In this document: positions 1 through 10,012 of the stretch, piece after piece | Layout: every line of letters starts with the position of its first letter | Position numbering within the stretch: the first letter of the stretch is position 1 | NCBI GenBank assembly: GCA_034440615.1 | Contig: JAOTOM010004369.1 | Span: forward strand, 118,501-182,500 | Reading direction: 5' to 3' | Origin: Ashinkailepas kermadecensis | Taxonomy: Eukaryota; Arthropoda; Thecostraca; Neolepadidae | DNA: 64,000 nt | Position numbers and translations under genes: made by a program | Notes under the pieces: model-generated | Told to the model about the DNA's origin: nothing | Seen by the model: only the letters and a program-made list of their open reading frames with translations | The model's database searches: none

Positions 1-761
1 CTACACTCGTCTTTATGGATGCTTAATGAACTTATATTTTGTCGAAACACCCTTAAATCAAAATAACTAGCATGAACATTCCGAGATTATTATGGTGATT
101 ACGTAGGAAATGACGTCAAGATGCGAATACGACGAAGAAAATAGAGAATTTAAGGGCAACATTTCTCATCGATTGAACAAAATGACCTAATGTACGTGGT
201 CTTCATGTGCGATAGTGCAGAATGTAAGTTCCTACAAGAGGGAATGATTGCATTTCATTCATTTGATTCTCATATGAGCGGGGCGGCGTCGCTGTACAGC
301 GGCCAAAGCCCAATGACCCGGATTATCGCTGGGATATTATGCCCACGGAAACGTTGATGGTGCAATTGCGAGCTTAGCTGCAATCGATCCCCGAACACTG
401 CCTGTGTCATAAGCACCACAGACGATACCGAGAAAATGAGTTTGGCCACTCCACGTTACAACAATCAGCGATTACAAGCATAGAAATGTAGGTTATCGAG
501 GGTGCAACCTCCTCCACCTTCTATGGTTTGAATGTCTTTACCATTATTTACTCCATGACGTTGCAAGAAAACACCTACAAAGCTTCTGGTCTACTCGTAA
601 TCTCACTGCATCCCGATCGGACCTCAGCCGTCGCATTTCTGGCCGTCCTGTCACACAACTATGCCAGTACGCTTGTGGCCAAAGGTATGAACGGAATCGG
701 TGTACTTGCCACGTCCTCATATATCGCCTTGGTGTTAATCGGCGATGGTCTGCCTGAAAAC
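1..761. other. unassigned single-copy-looking sequence
   Basis: I see no recognisable gene, RNA or repeat here. The only longer open frame begins near 528 and runs straight into the mobile element at 762, so it is not a believable gene. Confidence 0.5.
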
Positions 762-958
762 CAGTGGCGCAGCCAGGATTTTCCTAAGGGCGGGGGAACA
801 GAACAAAACGTGATGAGACGGAAAAAAGTTCCGGCGCGGGAGCGCGCCGAAAATTTAAGGTTTTGTTTGGAGGAAATCTCAAATTTTCTCGTTTGATCCA
901 ATGTACATTTGTGTGCTAAGAGGGGGAGGGTTCCCGGGCCCCCTTAGTCGCGCCTCTG
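762..958. mobile_element. short hAT-like MITE, 197 bp
   Basis: The left end reads CAGTGGCGCAGCCAGG. The right end, read inward on the minus strand, starts CAGAGGCGCGACTAAGG. These imperfect terminal inverted repeats begin with the CAG-N-G pattern usual for hAT-superfamily termini. Both ends carry G-rich runs just inside. There is no transposase, so the element is non-autonomous. The flanking 8-mers (CTGAAAAC and CTTACACC) match at only 5 of 8 positions, so a target-site duplication is not convincing. Confidence 0.6.
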
Positions 959-1048
959 CTTACACCAAGAAAAGCATTGCCGTTTGAGCTTCAAGCAGCT
1001 CCCAACTGAATATCCACCACCTACTAACGCAACTTACTGTGTTGAAAA

Positions 1049-1129
1049 TCCAGGTGCATGTAAAGGTAGAGTAGAGGTTGCAGGTAAAAACCATGTGCAG
1101 GTAAATTGCAAGCACAGGTAGAGCACAGG
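1049..1129. repeat. degenerate GGTAGAG/CAGGT minisatellite, left part
   Basis: Variants of CAGGTA and GGTAGAG recur here and resume on the far side of the hAT nest (2319-2392). The transposon therefore landed inside a pre-existing degenerate tandem repeat. Confidence 0.5.
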
Positions 1130-1591
1130 CACTGGCGGATCCAGGGGGGGGGCATTCCGGCCATGCCCCCCCCAAGCGCTTCAAAGGGGGGCCATAGTGT
1201 CTTTTGGCCCCCCCAAACCAACAGAAGTAAACTGAATTAAAATGCAGTAACCTTTGCTGAGGTTAAAAAATAGCGTTCCGGGTGAAATAATCTCCAATTT
1301 TACAGGTATTTTGTTATAATTGTTTGGAAGCACAATATGGTAGCATAGTAGATTCTGACACATCGAGGGTTCTATGCTGTTGAAGTTCTGCTTACAGCAA
1401 GAGATGACGAAATCAGCAGTTTCATTATTCCTTCGTCAGATAGGTTCATGAAGTTTGTTTAGCCAGTAACGGGCAAGCGGACCCAGTGAGCCAGATTTCG
1501 AAAGCGGAATTTGAACAGGATGTTTTGTGCGAGTGACCAGTTGAGCCCAGTTGAGCAGCATGTTTCGTATGTTGGTGTTGGGGTTGCTAAG

Positions 1592-1644
1592 ATGAAGAGA
1601 CAGACTACATTGACTGATTTGTTCAAGAAGAATAGCAAGAGGAG
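1592..1644 (+). pseudogene. fragment of hAT-type transposase first exon
   Basis: The frame from ATG at 1592 begins MKRQTTLTDLF and continues KKNSKR. Short basic openings of the KRQTTL..FF type are common at the N-termini of hAT-type transposon proteins with TTF/MYM zinc fingers, and this is from family knowledge. The frame runs to AG followed by GTATGT at 1645, a plausible 5' splice site, which suggests a short first exon. Eleven bases later another element is inserted, and no downstream transposase exon is visible. The call rests on one short motif plus its position inside a hAT-like element. Confidence 0.4.
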
Positions 1645-1655
1645 GTATGTATTTA

Positions 1656-1955
1656 CACTGGCGGATCCAGGGAGAGGCCATTCCGGCCATGTCCCCCCCG
1701 AAGCGCTTGAAAGGGGGCCATAGTGTCTTTTGGCCGCCCGAAACCAACAGAAGTCAACTAAATTAAAATGCAGTAACCTTTGCCGAGGTTAAAAAATAGC
1801 GTCTGGAGGAAAGAATCTCCAATAAAAAAAATAAAAAAATAAAAATCATTGTTTGGAAGCAGGTATGGTAGCTTAGTAGATTCTAACACACATCGAGGGT
1901 TCCACGCTCTAAGTTCTGCTTACAGCAAGAGTTGACAAAATCGGATCCGCCAGTG
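1656..1955 (+). mobile_element. 300-bp hAT-like deletion derivative (MITE)
   Basis: It begins CACTGGCGGATCC (1656) and ends GGATCCGCCAGTG (1955), so the 13-bp inverted repeats are perfect. Its first ~285 bp are collinear with 1130-1414 of the surrounding element, including GAAGTTCTGCTTACAGCA near the end of the shared part. After that the outer copy continues into coding sequence, while this copy goes directly to its right terminus. This is the structure expected of an internal-deletion derivative. The flanking 8-mers TGTATTTA and TGTACACG share only TGTA. Confidence 0.7.
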
Positions 1956-2048
1956 TGTACACGTGCATGAACGTTGACGTGGTACAAGACGTTGAACGAG
2001 AACGTGAACGTTTTGGTAAACAAGAACAAAAATCCGATAACATAGAAA

Positions 2049-2249
2049 CGGTGGAGGTAGGCTGGGGCCCCTACACAGGAAATTATGTTGTCAAATTTTT
2101 TTACTTCTTCAAATGGGCCCCTTTGCCAAATAGTGGTGCTTTTAACGGTGCCCAGAAATCCGGTGCTTTTAACCAAAAATAGCGGGTGAAGGCGCACCCT
2201 CCAAATCCGTTCGACCCCTCCCCTGATATAATTCCTAGGTACGCCACTG
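2049..2249 (-). mobile_element. short hAT-like MITE nested in the 1130-2318 element
   Basis: On the minus strand it starts CAGTGGCGTACCTAGG (2249-2234). The opposite end on the plus strand (from 2049) reads CGGTGGAGGTAGGCTGGGG, a decayed version of a CAGTGGCGTAGG-type terminus. The inside has paired GGGGCCCC and CCCCTCCCCT stretches. It has no coding capacity and no clear target-site duplication. Confidence 0.5.
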
Positions 2250-2318
2250 GGGGAGGGGCTGACGCCGAAAACCGAAAGTTGCCCCCCCCCCCAAACCGGT
2301 GGGCTAGATCCGCCAGTG

Positions 2319-2392
2319 AGCACAGGTACGGGTAGAGTAGATGTATGGATAGAGTACAGGTGCGGGTAGAAACCAGGTACGGTCGGGAAAAC
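2319..2392. repeat. degenerate GGTAGAG/CAGGT minisatellite, right part
   Basis: This continues the repeat interrupted at 1129, with units such as GTACGGGTAGAGTAGATG and GTGCGGGTAGAAACCAG. It starts with the second copy of the AGCACAGG target-site duplication. Confidence 0.5.
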
Positions 2393-3179
2393 TCTCACCA
2401 CAAATATTTGACCAGGTGCCATCTCCCCGTATTTCCCATCACGGCTCCCGGCACACCTTGCTTTTCTGCACCCTTGATCGAAGCTTATCCCCTTGATCGT
2501 GTCCTAGAGTGAAGAGTGAACATTCCGAGTGGACGCCCCACCGCCACTGCAGACAACTGGGGTGATTAATCGCCGGGGCCAAACAATTCCGCGACCGACT
2601 CCATCGTGGCGTAACGGAAAGTTCACCTTTCCCTCCCTCGGGTGTTGACGCCAGCACATCAGGTCGGAGAGTGCGAGCCAACCTAGCCAATCGTCTGTGA
2701 AAGCCTAGCGCGAATAATGTCACAAGCGCAAATCAAGCCCCGCGCTCAGCTGTGGTGGCCGAGCTCCAGTCACTCATGAGTGCAGTTATGCCTCTCTTCT
2801 CTCTAATTGAAGGGAGGGGTCATAATGCATTTTGCACAAAGCAACTAACGTGTGGACGACATAGACCTAATGCCACTTTGTTTGAACAAGGCAGATATAC
2901 GGAACATCGCAAACACGAGTGGTGTCTACCAATTCACCAACATCAAAGTAACGGAACCCTGAAATGCGCCTTCTGTAATATTCCATGCGAGGTGGTTCAC
3001 CTGCAACCAAAGGCATCACCACCTTCATTATCCAGCTGGGGTCCAACTCCAGAGTACAGAGAACAATTTTTAGGTTAGAAGGTTAGGTGATAGGTGGTGG
3101 TGGAAACTGGAAGAAAAAAAATCAAGTGGGATCCAAGCCAGAGGGACCCCAACGGTCGCGACACCTGTACTTGCAACAG
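2393..3179. other. unassigned sequence
   Basis: A 108-residue open frame (2752-3078) is present but matches nothing I recognise. It has no supporting start, splice or composition signal, so I do not call it a gene. Confidence 0.4.
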
Positions 3180-3385
3180 CAATCAGTTGCGACAAATGAC
3201 AATTGATGTAGTAATCAACTGCACCAAGGACCACCGGCTGAAATAATCAACTGCACCAAGACACCTGCTACAACAACAACTGCACCAAGACACACCTGCT
3301 ACAACAACTGCATCAAGACACTCCGCTTTCAATTTTTGACTGCACCAAGACACACCTGCTGCAAAATCAACTGCACCAGGCGCCC
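3180..3385. repeat. degenerate minisatellite, CAACTGCACCAAGACAC units
   Basis: CAACTGCACCAAGACAC or close variants occur about five times, separated by CTGCTACAACAA-type spacers. Unit length varies from roughly 33 to 45 bp. Confidence 0.7.
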
Positions 3386-3481
3386 ACGTGTTACTATTGG
3401 CCGTGTTGGGACTCGACTGTAGTAACTGGACGGCGACGAGTCGGTGGCCGAGCTGACTGGTGGCCGCTGTCGGCGACTGCT

Positions 3482-3582
3482 GTCGACCTGGCAGGTAATT
3501 TCCACCATGCTATCGGGGGTTATACTGCCCGCTGGTTGCTGCCGACTTGGCAGGTGATTCCCACCATGCTATCGGAGGTCAT
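3482..3582. repeat. 59-bp direct duplication (2 copies)
   Basis: TTCCACCATGCTATCGG with its upstream CGACCTGGCAGGT context recurs as TCCCACCATGCTATCGG 59 bp later with a few substitutions. Confidence 0.7.
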
Positions 3583-3677
3583 TACATCCGCGGCAGTGCC
3601 GGCCAACGACCTGCGTCACGTGTGTTGGCGGCGCCGCCGCCGGCGCACCACGGGCGGTCAGAGGGACAGGCGCGTCT

Positions 3678-3678
3678 C

Positions 3679-3723
<45 letters not shown>

Positions 3724-3781
3724 AGACTCCGGCTCAGACTCCGACTCCGACTCCGGCTCCGGCTCAGGCTCAGGCTCAGGT

Positions 3782-3825
<44 letters not shown>

Positions 3826-3838
3826 CGGCTCCGGCTCA

Positions 3839-3881
<43 letters not shown>

Positions 3882-3903
3882 ACTCCGGCTCTGGCTCTGG
3901 GTC
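3678..3903. repeat. (GGCTCC/GGCTCA)n hexanucleotide array
   Basis: About 37 hexamers, switching between GGCTCC and GGCTCA with occasional GACTCC. In one frame it would encode (Gly-Ser)n and in another (Leu-Arg)n. The open frames across it (for example 3536-3937) owe their length to the repeat and are not called as genes. Confidence 0.9.
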
Positions 3904-3919
3904 TGACTGTTGCGCTCTG

Positions 3920-4271
3920 GCTCACAGGTCTCGCTGAGGTGTAAATGGAGTGCTCACAGGTCTCGCTGCGGTGCTGATGGAGTGCTCATAGGTCTCGCCA
4001 CGGTGCGGATAGAGTGCTCATAGGCCTCGCTGCGGTGTGAATGGAGTGCTTATAGATCCCGCTGCGGTGTGAGTGGAATGCTCATAGGTCTCGCCACGGT
4101 GCGGATGGAGTGTTCATAGGCCTCGCTGCGGTGTGAGTGGAGTGCTCATAGGTCCCGCTGCGGTGCTGATGGAGTGCTCATAGGTCTCGCTGCGGTGTGA
4201 GTGGAGTGCTCATAGGTATCACTGCGGTGCGGATGGAGTGCTCATAGGTCTCGCTGCGGTGCTGATGGAGG
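3920..4271. repeat. 32-bp minisatellite, about 11 copies
   Basis: The unit contains GCTCATAGGTCTCGCTGCGG followed by TG-x-GGATGGAGT. Eleven consecutive 32-bp units fit 3920-4271 exactly, with scattered substitutions. Confidence 0.9.
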
Positions 4272-4747
4272 TGCGCATCGTTTGCGGAATTCAGGGAGCA
4301 TCGGACCGCGAAGCGCCACTCCGTTGGCAGAGGATCACCCAGGCTCTCGTATCCGAACTGATTCGCAGCTTGCTCATCAGACACCATTCAGGTGATGTCA
4401 CATAGTGTAATAAAGTGAGAGCTGATTGGCGAAGTTTACCAGCTCAGGAATGCCGGGAGGCAGTGAACTGATTGATGTATCTGAACGATGGATTCGTTGA
4501 ACCTTTATTGGCACTTAATCTGCAGAACGTAGCGGTGGATGTCGAGATAGCAGCATACCAACGGTCCTGCAATCCATCCCGAGGGATGAACTAACTGACC
4601 GGATAAACTAATAAACCTGAAACTGACAAACGCACAAAACCAAGGGGTTTTCATGCTGTTGATGTCCCTTCAGTACGGACAGGCCCTCCATTTTTTTAAA
4701 GGGAAATACTGCTTCGAGTACCACAGGGTATTCGGTCGGTGATGTGA
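4272..4747. other. unassigned sequence
   Basis: No gene, RNA or repeat is recognisable here. Confidence 0.4.
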
Positions 4748-4990
4748 CAGAGACAGGAGCCGAGCCCGACCACATGACACCATGAGTGGAGGAAGCGCTC
4801 GGCCAGTGGGACCACAGCGGGACCACGAGCCAAGGAAGCAGCCGGCCAGCGGGACCACGAGCTGAGGCAGCGGCCGGCCAGCCAGTAACGCCACAGAGAC
4901 AGGAGCCGAGCCCGAACACATGTCGCCACGAGCCGAGGCAGCAGTCGGCCAGCGGGACCACCAGCCAAGATGGGTCGTCACAGCGGCGCC
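4748..4990. repeat. ~146-bp imperfect direct duplication, GC-rich
   Basis: CAGAGACAGGAGCCGAGCCC starts at 4748 and recurs at 4894. Each copy is followed by related GGCCAGCGGGACCACGAGCC segments, which also repeat internally. Overlapping open frames on both strands follow from the repeat and the GC richness. Confidence 0.65.
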
Positions 4991-5010
4991 ACAGGACGGT
5001 CGCTTCAGTG

Positions 5011-5048
5011 TCAAGGTCACGTCACATCGTGACATCGTGTCAAGGTCA
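5011..5048 (+). promoter_or_regulatory. paired TCAAGGTCA sites (possible nuclear-receptor sites)
   Basis: TCAAGGTCACGTCAC occurs at 5011 and again from 5040, 29 bp apart. TCAAGGTCA fits the extended monomeric half-site bound by FTZ-F1/SF-1 and ERR-type receptors. No promoter or gene is visible nearby, and the two sites may simply reflect local duplication. Confidence 0.25.
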
Positions 5049-5852
5049 CGTCACCCGCCGGCATGTTTTCCACTGACATCGACACCATATTAACCGGCCG
5101 ACCGGCCACGGACACGGTGCTACGGCGGCACGCAGCGTCTCCCGCCCCACCACGGGTGCAGGAACCGGACAGGAATAGGGGGCAGCGCCTCCTCCCTCGT
5201 CCACCCCAACCTTGAACGAGCTTAACCTTGACCACATGAGCGTACCATGAAAAGAATCGACTTCAGTGTTGCTCTTGCACCCCAGCGTCAGAACGGCTGG
5301 TGCGCTTCTGCACCCTACCCTGGCCAGATTCACCGGCGTGCTCTCCAAACAGCGCTCGTCAAAAAGCCGTAAGTGTTTGTAAACAGGGCAGCGAGCCACA
5401 GCGCGGTGCTGCTGTGGCCAGATCAACAGCCGCTCGGGTGTGCTGACCCGTGACACACGGCCCCACCAGCAGCGCTCACTCTGTGCCGCCGACGCTGCCC
5501 CAAAACCGCGCCGATCAAACAAGCTCCTGTTGCGGCCGGATTTGGCGGCTCGCAAGGGCCGGTGTGTGGCGCGCACACGGAGTTATGGCTGATGCGTTCA
5601 ATTGACAACAGGGGACGCTTGGCCGCCGTTTGCCCGGGTGTTTTAGTGCTTGTCACATTCGGAGCGGATTTCAGGCCGTGTGTCGCTTGCGTATCTTAAT
5701 TAAATTTCCGACGCATGGTGACGTACCGTGTGGCGCATGATGACGTAGCTGATGTATGGCTTGTGATTCCGTGCGTTACAGTAGGCAACTGCCCTCCTTG
5801 CAGTTTGTTTATCGCAAACACGAGTGTTTTCAAGGAAGGCAGCATCAACGTC
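5049..5852. other. GC-rich unassigned sequence
   Basis: A CpG-containing stretch with no recognised gene. A 41-codon plus-strand frame from ATG 5247 runs to a GTAAGT at about 5370 and could be read as an exon with a donor site. It resembles no protein I know, and such a pairing is expected by chance in 64 kb. Confidence 0.35.
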
Positions 5853-5912
5853 AGATATGCCAGATATGCCAGTTATGCCGACACTAGATATGCCAGATAT
5901 GCCAGATATGCC
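5853..5912. repeat. 9-bp AGATATGCC array
   Basis: Six or seven copies of AGATATGCC or a near variant, interrupted once by CGACACT. Confidence 0.85.
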
Positions 5913-6388
5913 GACGATCTCGGATTGCATCACATGTCTCAACTCATTGTCAAAGCATGCACTTGCGTGCATCACCGAGTCGAGCCGTCGACAGGCACTG
6001 AATGGGCCTGTCGAGAAGCTGGCAAATGAGTTCCAGTGAATTAAGTTCGTGAGTGAAGCTGTCACTGCAATCTTCCTCTGCTGCCTGGCAACTGATGCCC
6101 CATCCGCCCCCTCCCCAGAGACATGTATGTCAGGCCGGGGTCACGGGGCCGCCCCTCGACGTGTGCATGCCGCCGGGTACCGCCCAGCCTATTTGACTTT
6201 CCCACGCGTGCCGCCGGTGGGCCGCGACGTCCTCAAAGGGGTCGGCAAATGTGGCGCAGTTTGTCTGGTATTGAGTTACGACGGTAGGCGGCGTTGGTCC
6301 CGTGCTCGACATTCCTGGGTGGTCGGCTGTCATGTAGCTCCACCCTCATCCAAGGCTCTGCTTCTCGGCACCGTCGCGGAGACGATAA
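5913..6388. other. unassigned sequence
   Basis: No homology is recognised. The 200-residue open frame that starts at 6049 ends inside two simple repeats and is not credible as a gene. Confidence 0.4.
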
Positions 6389-6530
6389 TGCATCGGAACT
6401 GTCATGGAGCTGCACCATTCTCGGCACCGTCATATAACTGTACCATTGCCGGCACCGTCATGGAGCTGTACCACTGTCGGCACCGTCATGGAGCCGTGAA
6501 TTTATCGGTACCGTCATGGAGCTCTAGCAA
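6389..6530. repeat. ~31-bp minisatellite, about 5 copies
   Basis: GGCACCGTCATGGAGCTG-type units recur at intervals of about 29-33 bp with many substitutions. Confidence 0.75.
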
Positions 6531-6589
6531 TCCCATGTTCTTGTGCGGCCACGCCCCTCTGCGACACGCTGGACGGCAACGTGTCCAAG

Positions 6590-6648
6590 CAACCAACCAA
6601 CCAACCAACGAACCAACCAATAGGACCAACCAACCGGCAACCAACCAC
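6590..6648. repeat. (AACC)n microsatellite, imperfect
   Basis: Runs of AACCAACCAACC interrupted by GAACC and TAGGACC. Confidence 0.85.
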
Positions 6649-7129
6649 TAGGACCCCAACATATCCCCAGGTTCTCCGTCGTTCATCCAGCTGTGGTCGG
6701 CAGCATAGTTTACTGGTCTACGATTGCCTGGATTTCGTGGTTTTGTGCTGTGACAGCTTTTAATTATCTAGGGTTTACGCATTAGATCAACACTTCGACT
6801 AACGAAATAACTATGCGTCATTAATAATGGTGGATTCAACATGCTTAGCGCGGATTGCCATTTATCTAACGTAAGCAGGGTGTTGCGAACGTCTGGTGGT
6901 CGAAACCTCACGTTCTCATACTCACGGCTGCCAATCCAGTTCACCTGAAGATGAACCGGCTGGCAGTAGAGAGGGCGACCGAGTGCAGTAGAGAGGGCGA
7001 CCGAGTGCGGCTGGACCTCCCGCCATTGTTTGGCCGCTTATTACCGAGATAATGGTGTCGGCGCATTGTGTGGGCGCCACGGGTGGCGCCGGTGGTGGCC
7101 ACCTACCGGGGAGTAGGCACCGGCACCGC
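6649..7129. other. unassigned sequence with a 22-bp duplication
   Basis: GTAGAGAGGGCGACCGAGTG is duplicated in tandem at about 6966-7010. Nothing else is recognisable. Confidence 0.45.
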
Positions 7130-7396
7130 CCTGCCGGTCTGTCCACGGGGTCCCGCCGGCACCGCCCCGCCGACCTGTCCACGGGGTCCCGCCGGCACCG
7201 CCCCGCCGACCTGTCCGCGGGGTCCCGCCGGCACCGCCCCGCCAGCCTGTCCGCGGGGTCACGCCGACACCGCCCCGCCGACCTGTCCACGGGGTCCCGC
7301 CGGCACCGCCCCGCCGACCTGTCCACGGGGTCCCGCCGACCTGTCCGCGGGGTCCCGCCGACCTGTCCACGGGGTCCCGCCGGCACCGCCCCGCAG
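7130..7396. repeat. 36-bp GC-rich minisatellite, about 7.5 copies
   Basis: The unit combines CCGCCCCGCCGACCTGTC with CACGGGGTCCCGCCGGCA. Some units lack the CACCGCCCCGCC part and are 24 bp. All unit lengths are multiples of 3, so several frames stay open on both strands across the array. Confidence 0.9.
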
Positions 7397-8483
7397 ACGA
7401 TGAGACCCATGGACGCTATCTCCTGCACATACTCCACCCATTCCTCCCGGGGCGCCAAACCATCATTTATCGGCGGCGGCAAGATGGAGCTTCTCATCAC
7501 GTCATCATAGCGAACCGACCTCCGCCTGCTGCCTTTGCCACTGACCAGGTGCCATTGAACCCAAGCCCATGGTTGCAATGTTTAATCCACGTTGAAAAGT
7601 TGAGTCTACGTATGCAGTGTGAAATCAACTCGTGCCATAAATTTAGCCAAATCTGAGAGAGATACCCTGGATGTGAAATTTGACTCCAGCTGGTGATGGT
7701 TCTAGCAAATACATTCCTGGTGTCCGGCACAGCACTCGTCTGTTGCGACGTGTTATCTTTGGCAATGTTTCGCGTTCTATTCTGCATTCAGTGCGAGATG
7801 TACTCTTTTAATTTTAATCGTACCAATCCCTATCCAAATAACTTCATGACATGTTTGCTCAAAGAAGAGGATCGCGGCAATACTCGCACTGACGGACAAC
7901 TTTCGACAGCGCCTTACGTTGTGATGCAACTTTTCGAGTTGCAATTGTCTCACTCAGAGACAGGACCGATCTTTTCAGTTTGCGATGCATCAACTTTCAC
8001 CCGATAATTTCTCCTCTTAACCTTTATTGAAATGGATGGGTTTACGGGGCATTCCCGAGCACGGGCTGCTGGCGGTCGGCTACGTATACACCATACTCGC
8101 CATCAGTTCTGGGTAGCATGGAAGTCTCGTGCCTGGCTTGTCTTCTGGGGTCCCAAGGCCAGTCCTGCCAAGGGGCGGGCGCTTTTTATTTCTGTCTTTA
8201 GTAATGCAATTTGATGCACGCATCGCATCAGAAATCACTTCAGCTCTGCTTTCACCATGCAAGGCGCGTGGCTTGGTAAACACTCCAGGCAATACGCCTA
8301 TGACTATAGGCAATGCGCCTGTACACGGAAATTTGACCCCACTGCGCTTTGAGCACTCGTATCTCTCGCTCGGTGTATCTGCGCCTTATGTTGGTATTAC
8401 AATGCCACGCGCATGACACTAACAACGAGCCCCTTCTACTCTTCCTATCCTCCTTCCGTTTTCCCCCTCTCTCTCCCACAAAG
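7397..8483. other. unassigned sequence
   Basis: Mixed composition with only short unrecognised frames (for example 7693-8007). A pyrimidine-rich stretch (8440-8480) precedes the SINE. Confidence 0.4.
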
Positions 8484-8615
8484 GGTGGAACTCAAATCGT
8501 GGTTCGAATCCCACAGCCGACGAGATTACCGACCATCCGGCGTGAGGAGCTGGCAATGTTATTTGGGCTAGCATTCGAATGCGTCATGAAAAAGAAGATT
8601 AAGTGTGATAGGAGA
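8484..8615 (+). mobile_element. tRNA-derived SINE, 5'-truncated (copy 1)
   Basis: A Pol III box B and T-arm, GTGGTTCGAATCCCAC, lies at about 8499-8514. The following body (CGGCGTGAGGAG ... GCTAGC ... GAATGCGTCATGAAAA) matches the bodies of the elements at 13722-13887 (minus) and 27051-27215 (plus). The box-A half of the tRNA head is missing. The element abuts the 27-bp array. Confidence 0.7.
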
Positions 8616-8635
8616 CGATTACGACGAGGCGGAAC

Positions 8636-9831
8636 GAGCAGGGTCGAGTGGCGTGGGGTGCCTAGCAGGGTCGAGTGGCGCGGGGTGCCGAGCAGGGTCG
8701 AGTGGCGCGGGTGCCTAGCAGGGTCGAGTGGCGCGGGGTGCCTAGCAGGGTCGAGTGGCGCGGGGTGCCGAGCAGGGTCGAGTGGCGCAGGGTGCCTAGC
8801 AGGGTCGAGTGGCGCGGGGTGCCTAGCAGGGTCGAGTGGCGCGGGGTGCCGAGCAGGGTCGAGTGGCGCGGGGTGCCTAGCAGGGTCGAGTGGCGCGGGG
8901 TGCCTAGCAGGGTCGAATGGCGCGGGGTGCCGAGCAGGGTCGAGTGGCGCGGGGTGCCTAGCAGGGTCGAGTGGCGCGGGGTGCCGAGCAGGGTCGAGTG
9001 GCGCGGGGTGCCTAGCAGGGTCGAGTGGCGCGGGGTGCCGAGCAGGGTCGAGTGGCGCGGGGTGCCTAGCAGGGTCGAGTGGCGCGGGGTGCCGAGCAGG
9101 GTCGAGTGGCGCAGGGTGCCTAGCAGGGTCGAATAGCGCGGGGTGCCGAGCAGGGTCGAGTGGCGCGGGGTGCCTAGCAGGGTCGAGTGGCGCGGGGTGC
9201 CTAGCAGGGTCGAGTGGCGCGGGGTGCCTAGCAGGGTCGAGTGGCGCGGGGTGCCGAGCAGGGTCGAGTGGCGCGGGGTGCCTAGCAGGGTCGAGTGGCG
9301 CGGGGTGCCGAGCAGGGTCGAGTGGCGCGGGGTGCCTAGCAGGGTCGAGTGGCGCGGGGTGCCTAGCAGGGTCGAGTGGCGCGGGGTGCCGAGCAGGGTC
9401 GAGTGGCGCGGGGTGCCTAGCAGGGTCGAATGGCGCGGGGTGCCTAGCAGGGTCGAGTGGCGCGGGTGCCGAGCAGGGTCGAGTGGCGCGGGTGCCTAGC
9501 AGGGTCGAGTGGCGCGGGGTGCCTAGCAGGGTCGAGTGGCGCGGGGTGCCTAGCAGGGTCGAATGGCGCGGGGTGCCTAGCAGGGTCGAGTGGCGCGGGG
9601 TGCCTAGCAGGGTCGAGTGGCGCGGGGTGCCTAGCAGGGTCGAGTGGCGCGGGGTGCCTAGCAGGGTCGAGTGGCGCGGGGTGCCGAGCAGGGTCGAGTG
9701 GCGCGGGGTGCCTAGCAGGGTCGAGTGGCGCGGGGTGCCTAGCAGGGTCGAGTGGCGCGGGGTGCCTAGCAGGGTCGAGTGGCGCGGGGTGCCGAGCAGG
9801 GTCGAGTGGCGCGGGGTGGCGCGGGGTGCGT
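8636..9831. repeat. 27-bp GC-rich minisatellite, about 44 copies
   Basis: The unit contains AGCAGGGTCGAGTGGCGCGG followed by GGTGCCT or GGTGCCG. The variable T/G base defines two unit types that alternate over long stretches, most regularly at 8930-9110. Rare units have GAATGG or CGCAGG. Since 27 is a multiple of 3, plus-strand frames stay open for hundreds of residues with 9-residue periodicity. These are array artefacts. Confidence 0.95.
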
Positions 9832-10012
9832 AGCTTTTAATCAGAAACTCTATCGGACTGCTGAATATTCATCTTCGACTTCTCGGTCATCAAGGCGAGC
9901 GGATTAGCATTTCAGAGGAACTTTATGCGATTCTTGTGCCTGCGAACTTTATTGGTGGCAAGCTTCTATCCGAAAAAAAACTCTTCTTGAGTCGTTCTGA
10001 CCTAGCTAAGTC

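Larger units (their letters stand above)
1130..2318 (+). mobile_element. hAT-like DNA transposon containing nested insertions
   Basis: The left terminus is CACTGGCGGATCC (1130-1142). The right terminus is GATCCGCCAGTG (2307-2318), its reverse complement. The element is flanked by an exact 8-bp direct repeat, AGCACAGG, at 1122-1129 and 2319-2326. An 8-bp target-site duplication is the hallmark of hAT insertion. Two further short elements (1656-1955 and 2049-2249) sit inside it; without them the host element is roughly 0.7 kb. A short N-terminal coding fragment remains at 1592-1644. The rest of any transposase is gone, so the element is inactive. Confidence 0.75.

Noticed and set aside
2752..3078. 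108-residue frame with CAFCNIPC cysteine pattern
   Set aside because: One CxxC-type motif is not enough. No zinc-finger spacing or family match is seen.
3536..3937. (Gly-Ser)n frame as a possible proteoglycan-like protein
   Set aside because: The repeat is a pure hexanucleotide microsatellite with no flanking domain, signal peptide or recognisable exon structure.
5247..5375. Exon with GTAAGT donor
   Set aside because: A 41-codon frame next to a consensus donor is expected by chance in 64 kb, and the translation is unrecognised.
8349..9833. 494-residue plus-strand open frame
   Set aside because: Almost all of it is the 27-bp array read in frame. The adjacent frame is equally open over long runs, and the N-terminal part crosses a SINE.
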